DNA of 64,000 nucleotides, taken from Flavobacterium endophyticum (lineage in GTDB: Bacteria > Bacteroidota > Bacteroidia > Flavobacteriales > Flavobacteriaceae). The translations under genes and the position numbers were made by a program. The first letter of the stretch is position 1, and every line of letters begins with the position of its first letter. The stretch covers positions 1,692,417-1,756,416 of the forward strand of contig NZ_RBLC01000001.1 of assembly GCF_003634455.1 (NCBI RefSeq), in the 5' to 3' direction. Under the pieces are notes generated by a model. That model was not told the DNA's origin. It was given only the letters and a program-made list of their open reading frames with translations, and ran no database searches. Below are positions 10,423 to 19,953 of this stretch, piece after piece.

Positions 10423-12333
10423 TTAATTGGTGTTAATGCTCATGATCCAGATGGGGTCAAAGTAGGTGTTGTCCGCATTTGAATAATAAGATACGAGGGC
10501 TTCTTTCCATGATGAATGCTTTCTCAAGTAGACATATCTGAAATTGTTTTTAGGGTTTATAAAATAGCTTGTTTCGACTCCCCGGCTCTTCATTTTTCGC
10601 ATGAATTTTTCGGTGTTTTCCTGCTCGGCGAAGACATTGGCAATGATATAATAGCCTGTTTCAAGTCCTGCAACCGAGAGCTTGTTTCCTTTTTTAGGGG
10701 ATTCTCTGATCTTGGCGGTTTTCTTGGAATAGAATTCCTTGATTTCTTCTTCTGTCTTGGCGCTTATTTCTCGTTGCGCTTTTTCGTCTTTCAGGATGTC
10801 CTCTACGGAGCCTTCCGTGCTTTTTTGTTGTTCATCGTTTTTGTTTTTGGAATTACTATCTGCGTTCTTGTGGTTCTCGTCCAGCCCGAGCTCGTCGGGA
10901 TTGTCTACATGGATGATGTAGATGTCTTTTTCTTTGCCTGATGCTTTTTTCTTTTCGTAGGATTTCAAGGCTTCAGGAAGTGATTCGTATCGTTCTATGA
11001 TAGGCGAACCGTCTTCTGATTTGGAAACGATATAGTATCCGTTTTCGGCATCTTTCAAGTCTTCCATCGTTTTTGGGACTATTTTCTTTCCAGGTTTCGA
11101 CTTGCGAAGCACAATCGGCTTGGCATTGGCTTCCTTGGCGCTGTTCTCTCTTTTTACATAGTCCATCAGGTTTTTTACCTTCTGCTCGAATTCTGCCTTG
11201 CGGATAGTTTCGATAGAGTCTTCTTGCATCAGCATGTCCAACAGGTGCATGTTGCTATCGTCCATCTGTAGTTTCAGTTTTTCTAATTCAAGATCTTTAT
11301 CGAAATCAGGTTTTCCTTTTTTGGACGCTTTTTTAGACGCCAGTTTTTTGTCTATGGCTTCAATTTGGTCTAAAGTATCTTTCGCAGTAAGGACTTTCTT
11401 TTTTGCCAAAAGCCTATCTTGGAACGAAAAGGCCATGGTGATTTCATGCGTAGGACCTAGATTAACGAGGCCTTCCTTAATGGTCCTTTCGTAAGTATAG
11501 CCTAAAGAAAGTCTTCTCGTAAAATGAAATCCGATGCCTACGCCTACGCCAAAAAAATCATCGATGCCAGTCTGTATCCATCCGAATTTTGGAAAATCGA
11601 CCAGCAAGGAACCGCTCAATCCCAAATCACTTTCTTGGTTGACCTTGCCTCGGGCCGCAAGCCTGAAACTGCTGCCTTCGAATAGGTCTGTCAAGGAACT
11701 CATCTCATGCGAATACATGATATGGGCCGAAAAAGTCTTGTCGGAATAATCTTTAGCCAGCTTGCTCGATTTGAAATCGTAATCGATAAAATTTTCTGCA
11801 TAAATTCCAAAATCGATATTGCCGTAGCTGAGGTTGAATCCGGGTTTGATGCTTAACAGCGAATTGTTTCTCATGGCTAGCAATATCGGATCGGGCTCTT
11901 CGGTAACGGTCCTATTGCGGTCAACGCCGCTGTTGTAATAGGCGAGGTTAAACCCGAAAGTCAGGTCCATTTTTTCGCTTAGCTTGACGTTGTACGAGTA
12001 GTTGGCAATTCCTCCAAAACTTACGATTACGCCTAGATTCTGTTGGTATAAACCAAAACCGAGTCCTGATCTGTCGGAGAATTTTCCTGTATAGGCCAGC
12101 ATATATACTTTTGGAGAATCGTCAAACTGTATCCATTGGTTCCTGTGGTATAAGGAGATATAGGTATTGTCTTCGCGTACAAAAGAAAACGCAGGATTCT
12201 GCAAAAAGCGGTTAAACTTGAGATTGTTCTGCGACGGTAGGTTAAACGTGAGCACAGGGGCGTCCTGCGCGCTTAATTTCATAAAAGAAGCACTAAAAAT
12301 AAAAAACGATAAGACAAGGTAGTTTTTTATCAT
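10423..12333 (-). CDS. PorP/SprF family T9SS outer-membrane protein with long C-terminal extension
   Basis: The protein has 636 residues, while PorP/SprF proteins are normally about 300. Residues 1-22 are a signal peptide ending LSAQ. Residues about 25-315 are the PorP/SprF domain: the early motif FNRFLQNPAF, then many alternating beta strands ending SFQD, typical of a small outer-membrane barrel. Residues about 320-415 are charged and probably coiled coil. Two SPOR-like segments follow, near residue 432 (GYYIVSKSEDG) and 561 (GYYIIANVFAEQE), separated by an Asn/Lys/Glu-rich linker. SprF is needed for surface delivery of SprB in F. johnsoniae. Here the gene sits 4 nt after the Ig-repeat gene and 36 nt before the giant SprB-like gene, so a role in export or anchoring of one or both is inferred. 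The extension may act in the periplasm, possibly on peptidoglycan. Confidence 0.85.
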   Translation of the reverse strand: MIKNYLVLSFFIFSASFMKLSAQDAPVLTFNLPSQNNLKFNRFLQNPAFSFVREDNTYISLYHRNQWIQFDDSPKVYMLAYTGKFSDRSGLGFGLYQQNLGVIVSFGGIANYSYNVKLSEKMDLTFGFNLAYYNSGVDRNRTVTEEPDPILLAMRNNSLLSIKPGFNLSYGNIDFGIYAENFIDYDFKSSKLAKDYSDKTFSAHIMYSHEMSSLTDLFEGSSFRLAARGKVNQESDLGLSGSLLVDFPKFGWIQTGIDDFFGVGVGIGFHFTRRLSLGYTYERTIKEGLVNLGPTHEITMAFSFQDRLLAKKKVLTAKDTLDQIEAIDKKLASKKASKKGKPDFDKDLELEKLKLQMDDSNMHLLDMLMQEDSIETIRKAEFEQKVKNLMDYVKRENSAKEANAKPIVLRKSKPGKKIVPKTMEDLKDAENGYYIVSKSEDGSPIIERYESLPEALKSYEKKKASGKEKDIYIIHVDNPDELGLDENHKNADSNSKNKNDEQQKSTEGSVEDILKDEKAQREISAKTEEEIKEFYSKKTAKIRESPKKGNKLSVAGLETGYYIIANVFAEQENTEKFMRKMKSRGVETSYFINPKNNFRYVYLRKHSSWKEALVSYYSNADNTYFDPIWIMSINTN

Positions 12334-12337
12334 CTAG

Positions 12338-15300
12338 TTATTTTACGATTGTTATTGAGCCACGTTTGGTAATCTTATTGCCTTCCATAATGGTATAATA
12401 GTACACGGGATTTTTTAGGGAATAGGTAAACGAGCTTTCCGGCCAGTTGTTCAGGTATCTGTTGGACCTAAAAACGATTGCCCCGTCGGGACCATAAATC
12501 ACTACTTCCACATTTTCGTTATTGACGAATTTGGTCGGTAGGTTCCATGTGTCATTTACGCCGTCGTTATTTGGCGTTACTACATTGGGTATGGCCATCA
12601 TGTTGTTTTCCATTCCGGTCACGATAAACTCTTTGGTCACTCGGCATTCTCCGACCTTGGCTATCAGCGTATAGGTTCCAGGTTCTTCTATTTCTATAGA
12701 CGGACTGTTGGAAACCAGCTCTCCGTTGAAATACCATTCATACGATTGGGCACCGCTTGCTGTCAGCGTTATGGATGTTCCGATAATCAGTGTGATTTCT
12801 CTAGGAGAATCTACCGTTATCTGAGCCATGTCAAACGGTATGATTTCAAGCGAATTGGATGTAACGGTACAGTTTTCGTAGCTTACTACTAAGAAATAAC
12901 TTCCTGCGCTGTTTACCGTCAGAGTACTTTCTGTCCCGATGATGGTCGAGCTTCCTTGCTTGTACCATTTGTAAGTGTATTCCGGATTGTTGATATTGCT
13001 TCTTATCGTAACATTGCTCTCAGAAGAACAAAGGATATCGTTCGTAGAAATCACCACTTCATTAGCAAAACTTAAGTTGATGGCAATGGTGTTAGACAGT
13101 ATAATAGCATAACCAGGAATCGTAACCTGCAAGCTATAAGTACCGCTGTCATTAGGATTGCTTATGGCCAGAGTTGTAGAAGTAGCTCCCGCAATTGGCT
13201 GTCCGTTTTTAAGCCATTGGTATTGATAATTGAACGTATTGTTTAAAAGATTTACAGGACCTGATGGCACTACTGCGTTGAATGCGCTTATGCTCAGTTG
13301 GGCTGTCGTGCTGCCGCATTGCTGAAAATCGCCGTTTGCCGCAATAGTAACGGTCATCTCGCTCGGATAGTTTATGCGGAAGGCAACTTCTTTTGTGATG
13401 ACACATCCTTGGGTTTGCCTTACGACGGCCTTGTACAATCCGTCTAGATTTACGGCAAAAGAACTGCTGTTGGAGTTGCTGATTAGTATATCGTTTCTGA
13501 ACCAGTCAATCGTAGGCTGTAGCGCATCGGTAGTGACAGAAAGCGTTTTTATTTCCCCTGGGATAATAGTGTCAATCAGCGGACTGTTGGGCGTAAGCAT
13601 AAAATCGCTTTCTCTGATTTCGAGCACGTTTGAGTTGAAAGTACATGTTCCAGTAGCTACAGTCAGCGTATAAGTTCCTGTTTCTGTCGCTGTATAATTG
13701 GGGTTGTTTCCACTGCTGATTTCGATACCGTTCTTTAGCCAAGTATAGGTGTATGAACTGTCTGAAATACTACTGCTGATGACCACCTGAGGGTTTTCTG
13801 GACACAGCTGTCCGACTGCAGTTATGGCCAATGGCTGTCCGGAAATTAAATTTACAATTATTTCATTCGAGAATACCGGCGCAAAATCAGGCAATGTAGT
13901 TCTCAGCTTATAGGTGTCGCTTTCTGTCGGACTGCTAAGTATTATGGTAGATGAAACGGCTCCAGACACTGGATTCCCATTCTTGAACCATTGGTAAGAA
14001 TAGCTCGAAGTATTGGCAACGGTAATGTTTCCTGCCGGCGTAATTGCTGTCAGAGTTGAAAGGCTTAAAGTAATCGAAGTACTAGAGCATTGCTGATAAT
14101 CCGAGTTGGCGGCGATAGTGCTTTCGAAGCCCGTCGGATATTCCAAGACAAATATTTTTTCTGCTATAGCATTACATCCTTGCATCTGGGTCACGACTAC
14201 CTTATACGTGCCATTCTGAGTGGCTGCATAACTATTTTGGTTGGCTCCTGCAATAAGAATGTCGTTTCGGTACCATTGAAATTGAGGCTGAACAGCATCA
14301 GTAGTGACAGTTATTATTTTAGTTTCTCCTGGAAGGATAATATCTGTCAAAGGGGAAGTACTTGTTATATTGATTTGTCCGATTTCAAGAGTGATGGCGT
14401 CTGATTGTCTCGTACAGCCGCTATGGCTGATGATCAAGTAGTAGCTGCCTTCAGCATCGGCAGTATACGTGCTGGCGGTTGCTCCCGAAATAGGCAAGGT
14501 ATTTTTATACCATTGATAAGAATAAACAGCATCGGTTATGCTAGAAGAAAGCAAGACAGTCGAGCCTTCGCAAAGCACTCCAGAACTGCTAATTGTTGGG
14601 TTTTCTGGCGTCAATTTTATAGCCACAGTATTAGAAAACACAGGAGCAAAATCAGGAAAGGTAATGCTTATCTTGTAGTCCCCGTTCTGCGTCGCGCTGC
14701 TTATAATGTGACTATTGCTTACGGCTCCTGCTACTGGACTATTGTCCTTATACCATTGGTAAGCATAAGCACTGTTGGAAGTATTGGTCAAGTCGATAAC
14801 TCCTTGCGAAGTATTTGCAGTGAAGCTGGTTATTGCAAGTGCCAGAGGACCGTTACTGCAAGGCGTGTAAGAAGCATCCGGAGCGATGGTTATCTGGAAG
14901 CTGGTAGGATATTCCAGTACAAATATTTTTTCGGCTACAGCATTACATCCTTGGGTTTGAGTTACGACCACTTTGTAAGTTCCATTCTGAGTAGCGGCAT
15001 AACTGCTCTGGTTGGCTCCGACAATCAAGATATCATTTCGGTACCATACAAATTGAGGTTGTACAGCATCTGTCGTGACAGAAAGCAATTTGGTTTCTCC
15101 AGGCAAGATAATGTCTGTAGCTGGAGAAGTACTGCTGATGCTGATCTGAGCTATGACAAGAGAAATCGGGTCAGACTGTCTTGTACAGTTGCTATTGCTA
15201 ATTACAAGATAGTAGCTGCCTTCCGCATTTGCGGTATATGTACTGGATACCGCTCCGGGAATCGGCAGGCTATTTTTATGCCATTGATACGAATAAGCTG

Positions 15301-17608
15301 GATCGGTTATGCTGGAAGAAAGTAAGACAGTCGAGCCTTCGCATAGCACTCCCGAACTGCTGATGGTTACATTCTGCGGCGCCAGCTTTATGTCTATACT
15401 GTTCGAAAATACAGGAGCAAAGTCAGGCAGCGTAATGCTGATTTTGTAGCTTCCGTTCTGTGTCGCACTGTTTACGGTATGACTTCTGCCTACGGCTCCT
15501 GCCACAGGAATATCATTCTTATGCCATTGGTAAGAATAGGTGTTTGATCTGTTGGTCAGGTCAATGATTCCTTGAGAGGTGTGTGCAATGAAACTGGTTA
15601 TCGCAAGAATTGCAGGCGCGCTGCCACAAGCGGCATAAGAGGCATCTGGAGCGATAGTTACTTCGAAACTCGTAGGATATTCCAGTACGAATATTTTTTC
15701 TTTCTGGACAAGACAGCCTTGGTTTTGAGTCACGACGACCTTGTATGTCCCATTCTGCACAGCATTATAGCTGTTTTGGTTGGCTCCAGCAATCAGGATA
15801 TCATTTCTGTACCAAGCAAATTGCGGAGTTACGGCGTCTGTGGAAATAGAAAGTGTTTTCTGCTCGCCAGGAATCAATATGTCAAGACTTGGCGTTGTTG
15901 TAGTTATATTGAAAGTAGCTATCTGCAAAGCAAGCGTATTGGACTGTCGGGTACATGCGCCGCTCGTGATGACAAGATGATAGTTGCCTTCTGCGGAAGC
16001 AGTATAAGTATTCGAAACTGCGCCTGCAATCGCAATATCGTTTTTAAACCATTGGTAAGCGTAAGCTGGATTTGTTATGTTCGATGAAAGCAGGACCGTG
16101 CCATTTTCACAAAGGCTGCCTCCGCTGCTTATGACAGCATTTTCAATCGCCAGATTTACATCCAAAGCATTAGAAGTGACCACGCCAAAATCAGGAATGG
16201 TAATTTTAAGCACATAGCTTCCGTTTTGTGCGGGACTGTTAATAAGCAGCGATGGCGTTACTGCCCCTGCTACGGCGATGCTATTTTTGTACCATTGATA
16301 CGTATAATTGTTGGTGCGTCCGATAAGATTTATAGGGTCATCTTCGGTAATGGCGTCAAACTGTGCTATAGACAGCGTTGTCGAGGAACTTACGCAAGAA
16401 CTGTATCCGGCAGCTGCCTGAATTTCTACATCAAAGCCAAGAGGATAAACTACCGATACGGTGCTTTCTTTAACGATGTTGCAAGGCATGGCTTCGGTCA
16501 CGACCACTTTGTAAGTCCCTGCCTGCGTAATGTTTAAAGAAGATTGGATAGCGCCTGGAATAGCAGGCCCGTTTTTATGCCACTGGAATTGCGGATTCTG
16601 CGCATCGGTTACAGTATTAACAGTTATGGTTTCTCCGGGAATCAATACTATCTCAGACGGAGTGCTGAGCGATAGATTGAAATCGATTATTTCTAACGTA
16701 ATTGGATTCGATTCAAAAGTACAGCCGCCGACCGTGATTTCAAGATGGTAGACGCCTCCTTCTGATGCTTCATACGTAGAGGCATTGGCTCCGGGGATAA
16801 GGATGTTGTTCTTGTACCACTTATAAGAATAGCTGGCATTTTGAAGAACGCTTGTCAAAGTCCGCGTATCGTTAGGGCAGATAGCGGTCGAGTTGTCTTC
16901 GGCTTGGATGGTTGGCGACAGCACGCTCTGGGCTTGTACCTGTACGATATTAGAATACGAATTCATCACGCAGGTCCCGTAATCCACAACAACATAGTAT
17001 GATCCTGGCTGGGTGACTCTAAGCGACGGCCCGTCTTCTCCCGGTATTTCGATAAAATTTTTATACCATATGTAATTCAGTGCTGGATAATACACAGGAG
17101 AGGCCGGAGTTCCGTTATTGTCAATCTGCAAAAGATAATCTTCGGCTCCGCACAAAGTCACGGTGCCATTGTTTCCATTAATCGAGAAAGGCTGGTTGTG
17201 CACAGCGTAGTAGGCCGCAAAGGCATTGCTGTTTGGGCTGACTTTTACAGGATTTGTACTTCTGACGCGGATACGGTAGCCTTCTCCATACGTATCTGGC
17301 GGCAGGCTAAAATTGCTGGTTACGGGTGAAGTGGTATTGGTGAGCGTCTTTACGATAACGGGACTTGCAAAACTTCCGTTTCTGTCGGAAAGCTCAACGA
17401 TGAACTGGTTAGAGGCGCCCAGATTCTGTACCGGAAAGAAAGAGAATGAAAAATTGTAAGTATTGAAACTTGCCGAAGCACAGGCCTGCGTGAAAGCGAT
17501 AGAAGGCGTCGAGATAGTTATCTGCGAATAACTAAAGCCTGCAAAGCCCAGCCCAACAAGGAAGCAGTAAAGCAAACACAGTTTTTTCCGCTGATTATAT
17601 GTTTTCAT
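12338..17608 (-). CDS. Large Ig-repeat surface protein with T9SS type B sorting domain
   Basis: The protein has 1756 residues. A signal peptide (LLYCFLVGLGFAGFSYSQ) is followed by a unique N-terminal domain of about 130 residues, then a long array of Ig/PKD-like modules marked by QWYKN or WYRND and by GxYxVVV/GSYxLxIS. The last 85 residues are a gliding-motility-associated C-terminal domain (type B CTD): IPNVVTPNNDGVNDTW, then VVIYGPDGAIVF and a C-terminal SITIVK. This domain directs export by T9SS. Large CTD proteins of this kind next to sprB (SprC and SprD in F. johnsoniae) support gliding or adhesion, so this may be an SprD-like protein, but I do not assign the symbol. It is the first gene of a tight three-gene unit, 4 nt ahead of the SprF-like gene. 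Confidence 0.85.
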   Translation of the reverse strand: MKTYNQRKKLCLLYCFLVGLGFAGFSYSQITISTPSIAFTQACASASFNTYNFSFSFFPVQNLGASNQFIVELSDRNGSFASPVIVKTLTNTTSPVTSNFSLPPDTYGEGYRIRVRSTNPVKVSPNSNAFAAYYAVHNQPFSINGNNGTVTLCGAEDYLLQIDNNGTPASPVYYPALNYIWYKNFIEIPGEDGPSLRVTQPGSYYVVVDYGTCVMNSYSNIVQVQAQSVLSPTIQAEDNSTAICPNDTRTLTSVLQNASYSYKWYKNNILIPGANASTYEASEGGVYHLEITVGGCTFESNPITLEIIDFNLSLSTPSEIVLIPGETITVNTVTDAQNPQFQWHKNGPAIPGAIQSSLNITQAGTYKVVVTEAMPCNIVKESTVSVVYPLGFDVEIQAAAGYSSCVSSSTTLSIAQFDAITEDDPINLIGRTNNYTYQWYKNSIAVAGAVTPSLLINSPAQNGSYVLKITIPDFGVVTSNALDVNLAIENAVISSGGSLCENGTVLLSSNITNPAYAYQWFKNDIAIAGAVSNTYTASAEGNYHLVITSGACTRQSNTLALQIATFNITTTTPSLDILIPGEQKTLSISTDAVTPQFAWYRNDILIAGANQNSYNAVQNGTYKVVVTQNQGCLVQKEKIFVLEYPTSFEVTIAPDASYAACGSAPAILAITSFIAHTSQGIIDLTNRSNTYSYQWHKNDIPVAGAVGRSHTVNSATQNGSYKISITLPDFAPVFSNSIDIKLAPQNVTISSSGVLCEGSTVLLSSSITDPAYSYQWHKNSLPIPGAVSSTYTANAEGSYYLVISNSNCTRQSDPISLVIAQISISSTSPATDIILPGETKLLSVTTDAVQPQFVWYRNDILIVGANQSSYAATQNGTYKVVVTQTQGCNAVAEKIFVLEYPTSFQITIAPDASYTPCSNGPLALAITSFTANTSQGVIDLTNTSNSAYAYQWYKDNSPVAGAVSNSHIISSATQNGDYKISITFPDFAPVFSNTVAIKLTPENPTISSSGVLCEGSTVLLSSSITDAVYSYQWYKNTLPISGATASTYTADAEGSYYLIISHSGCTRQSDAITLEIGQINITSTSPLTDIILPGETKIITVTTDAVQPQFQWYRNDILIAGANQNSYAATQNGTYKVVVTQMQGCNAIAEKIFVLEYPTGFESTIAANSDYQQCSSTSITLSLSTLTAITPAGNITVANTSSYSYQWFKNGNPVSGAVSSTIILSSPTESDTYKLRTTLPDFAPVFSNEIIVNLISGQPLAITAVGQLCPENPQVVISSSISDSSYTYTWLKNGIEISSGNNPNYTATETGTYTLTVATGTCTFNSNVLEIRESDFMLTPNSPLIDTIIPGEIKTLSVTTDALQPTIDWFRNDILISNSNSSSFAVNLDGLYKAVVRQTQGCVITKEVAFRINYPSEMTVTIAANGDFQQCGSTTAQLSISAFNAVVPSGPVNLLNNTFNYQYQWLKNGQPIAGATSTTLAISNPNDSGTYSLQVTIPGYAIILSNTIAINLSFANEVVISTNDILCSSESNVTIRSNINNPEYTYKWYKQGSSTIIGTESTLTVNSAGSYFLVVSYENCTVTSNSLEIIPFDMAQITVDSPREITLIIGTSITLTASGAQSYEWYFNGELVSNSPSIEIEEPGTYTLIAKVGECRVTKEFIVTGMENNMMAIPNVVTPNNDGVNDTWNLPTKFVNNENVEVVIYGPDGAIVFRSNRYLNNWPESSFTYSLKNPVYYYTIMEGNKITKRGSITIVK
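12780..16700 (-). repeat. Tandem super-repeats of about 770 bp in the Ig-repeat gene
   Basis: The PGE(T/I)K motif and its surroundings recur near 13561, 14332, 15102, 15871 and 16639, with spacings of 768-771 bp (256-257 codons). A shorter, diverged copy lies at the 12780 end. Each unit encodes three Ig-like modules. The middle copies are the most alike in nucleotide sequence, which suggests expansion by unequal crossing-over or gene conversion. Confidence 0.85.
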
Positions 17609-17813
17609 GGCAAACCTTAAGTTATCAATACTCTGGCAATGCTATTAAATATACAGTTCCCCCAAATTGTATACTAATAACTATTAATGTTTCCCTTTTG
17701 TCTTATAATCACTTCTTCATTAAAAAATTTAAATAGCTTAAATTTTATCAAATATGAATTCCTACAATCCATCTCTTGTTTTAAGAGGTCTCAAAAATAG
17801 TAAAAAAATGTAT

Positions 17814-17845
17814 TTAATCGATAAAAATTACACTTAATCGATTAA
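17814..17845. promoter_or_regulatory. Candidate operator: paired TTAATCGAT palindromes
   Basis: TTAATCGATAAA at 17814-17825 and the perfect palindrome TTAATCGATTAA at 17834-17845 have centres exactly 20 bp apart, so both would face the same side of the helix. The position between two divergent transcription units suits binding of a dimeric regulator. In such AT-rich DNA chance is possible. Confidence 0.35.
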
Positions 17846-17986
17846 ATTTTTTTTATTGAAATTTTAATCTTAGGAGAGCCGAGATAAAAAGAAGAAGATT
17901 TTTAAAGATTTGGCTCTTAAAGTAAAAATCATGTAATTACGGCGTCATTTTGGTTTTTAGAAACTCTGATTCCTGAAATAATGGTT

Positions 17987-18018
17987 TTGCTTTTGCATGC
18001 TTTTAATTGCTATTTTTA
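17987..18018 (+). promoter_or_regulatory. Candidate Bacteroidota promoter of the histidine kinase gene
   Basis: TTG at 17987-17989 and TATTTTTA at 18011-18018 are spaced 21 nt apart, close to the consensus TTG-N(17-23)-TAnnTTTG, with A in place of the last G. The predicted start would leave a leader of about 18 nt before the ATG at 18043. Confidence 0.35.
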
Positions 18019-18042
18019 CGTCAAATAAACTACCACAAAAAG

Positions 18043-19917
18043 ATGCCCAGATTAGTACCCCTAAAATACGTTTTGCTTGCTACTTCATTCGTTTTATTTT
18101 CTCTTTCTTCTTATTCACAGACTCAAGAAATCAGATCGATACAAAAAAAACTACCTCATGTAAAGGACAGTATTTCCTATGTCAACAGTATCAACCGTAT
18201 CGGGATGCTGATGCATCTCAAGAGTCCCGACAGCAGTTTGGTGTATGCCATGAATGCGCGTGCCGTTGCCGGAAGAATCGGCTATAAAAAAGGAGCCGTT
18301 GATGCCGAAAACGTAATCGGTATTGCGCTAGCCCTAAAAGGACTGAACAGAGAAGCTAATAAGATTTTTGGTGAAGTGCTTGCTTCTTATGAGGCGATGG
18401 GCGACAGGCCCAATACGGCCCAATTGTACATGAATTTCGCCAGCATCCAGATGCAGCTCGGAAATCCAAAGCGTGCTATCGAGTACAGCAGGAAAGCTTT
18501 GGAGATCGGTAGGGAAATCCCGAACGACAGTATCATGTCAAAAGTCTACGCCAATTACTGCATCGCCAATCCGGAGCTTTTTGAAGACAGCGTGCAATAT
18601 TATCTAGGAAGATCCAATAAGATAGCAGAAAGATTAAAAGACGAGCAAGTGCTTATCGGAAATAAGCAAATTCTCGCGCTCTTTTATCTTCGAAGAGGAT
18701 TGGGCACTATAGCGCTTCCGTTACTTGAAAGCTCTCTTGCAGAAGCCAGGGCTGTCAAATTGGAAAGACTGCAGTTGGTAAGCCTTAATTTTTTGGGTGA
18801 ATACTATGCTGGCAATGGCAATCCAACACTTGCCCTGCATTATATGGAAGAGCAATTAAAGCTGGCAGAAGCGAATGGTTATGATGAATTGAAAGCTCCT
18901 GTACTGATGTCGGTGCTCCGTTTTGCCAAGATGCTCGGGAATTCTGAAAAAGAAAAAGAAATCACCGAGAAAATCATTGCGGCTCAGATGCAGCGCATGG
19001 TCAGCTTGGAAAAGTTTGTCGGCGATTACGTCCACTACAACCAAATACAGGAAAATAACAGAAATCTAGAACGATCGCAGAAAATATCCCGACAGACTAT
19101 TGCAATTCTCGGCGGTTTTTCTCTTTTGTGTGCCGCCCTGTCGCTGCTTTTATGGCGTGCTTTTAGAAAAATCAGGCGCGATTCTAAAAAGAAGGCAGCG
19201 CTTTACGATATTATCGATAAAAAGAATGCTTCTCTTGAAGAAGCAGACAGCATGAAATCAAACCTGGTCTCCATCTTGGCGCACGACTTCCGTTCGCCTC
19301 TTATCTCTACCCTTTACATGGTGCGACTGCTTGAGCGTGATACGGAACTTACCCAAGCGGATAAAGATACTTTCTATCGCACGATTAGTGACGACATCAA
19401 CGGCATCCTCGAAAATTTTGATGCTACGCTTCAGTGGATCAAGCGCCAGCTCGGCGAATTCAAGATCAATCCGGAGCCAGTCAATATGCGTGAGCTTCTT
19501 GATGAGGCCATCAGCGGCTATAGCATGCAGTTCAAGGAAAAAAACATTACCGTAATCAATAATGCTCCAGAAGCCATCTTGGCGGAATCGGACAAAGAAA
19601 TGCTCCAATTTGTCAATCGAAATCTGCTGTCGAATGCCTTAAAATTCTCTCCCGAAAACAAGACCATCATCTTGGACGCGGCGAAGCAGGATTCTGAAAT
19701 CGTCATTTCTGTAGAGGATGAAGGTACGGGTCTTTCTAATGCCCAATTGGAGAAGCTTTTTTCCATCAGCAGCAAAGGTGGAACGATGCACGATGGTGCA
19801 GGTATAGCCCTATCTTTCAGCAAGGACTTTATCGTCAAATTAGGCGGCAGGATATGGGCCGAAAACAGGGAAGCTGGAGGCAGTCTTTTCTCTTATGCCG
19901 TTCCGTCTAAAAATTAA
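18043..19917 (+). CDS. TPR-containing sensor histidine kinase
   Basis: The protein has 624 residues, counted from the ATG at 18043. An in-frame TTG 36 nt upstream is rejected because the ATG gives a clean signal peptide (YVLLATSFVLFSLSSYSQ). Residues about 40-330 are TPR-like helical repeats in the periplasm, followed by one membrane helix near 355-377 (AILGGFSLLCAALSLLLW). The kinase core has the H-box HDFRSPL with the phosphorylated His at about residue 414, the N-box NRNLLSNALKF, and the G1 box DEGTGL. The usual GTGLGL of the G2 box reads GAGIAL, so ATP-lid function may be altered. No response regulator is adjacent. The gene is divergent from the giant adhesin locus, so control of that locus is possible but unproven. 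Confidence 0.85.
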   Translation: MPRLVPLKYVLLATSFVLFSLSSYSQTQEIRSIQKKLPHVKDSISYVNSINRIGMLMHLKSPDSSLVYAMNARAVAGRIGYKKGAVDAENVIGIALALKGLNREANKIFGEVLASYEAMGDRPNTAQLYMNFASIQMQLGNPKRAIEYSRKALEIGREIPNDSIMSKVYANYCIANPELFEDSVQYYLGRSNKIAERLKDEQVLIGNKQILALFYLRRGLGTIALPLLESSLAEARAVKLERLQLVSLNFLGEYYAGNGNPTLALHYMEEQLKLAEANGYDELKAPVLMSVLRFAKMLGNSEKEKEITEKIIAAQMQRMVSLEKFVGDYVHYNQIQENNRNLERSQKISRQTIAILGGFSLLCAALSLLLWRAFRKIRRDSKKKAALYDIIDKKNASLEEADSMKSNLVSILAHDFRSPLISTLYMVRLLERDTELTQADKDTFYRTISDDINGILENFDATLQWIKRQLGEFKINPEPVNMRELLDEAISGYSMQFKEKNITVINNAPEAILAESDKEMLQFVNRNLLSNALKFSPENKTIILDAAKQDSEIVISVEDEGTGLSNAQLEKLFSISSKGGTMHDGAGIALSFSKDFIVKLGGRIWAENREAGGSLFSYAVPSKN

Positions 19918-19953
19918 CTGTTGGCCTAAATCTCAGTAACTAGGGATACGTAT

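Larger units (their letters stand above)
17609..18042. other. Divergent intergenic region between adhesin locus and histidine kinase
   Basis: This 434-bp, very AT-rich stretch has no credible gene. It separates the minus-strand surface locus from the plus-strand histidine kinase and should hold both promoters. A possible -7 element for the minus strand, TATTTTTG, reads at 17799-17792. A pair of TTAATCGAT palindromes lies at 17814-17845. Confidence 0.7.

Noticed and set aside
14405..15325. 306-codon open frame on the plus strand
   Set aside because: It lies opposite the Ig-repeat gene, and its own internal repeats merely mirror that gene's repeats.
18007..18042. Upstream TTG start for the histidine kinase
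   Set aside because: It would put 12 polar residues in front of a clean signal peptide and overlap the predicted promoter; the ATG at 18043 is preferred.
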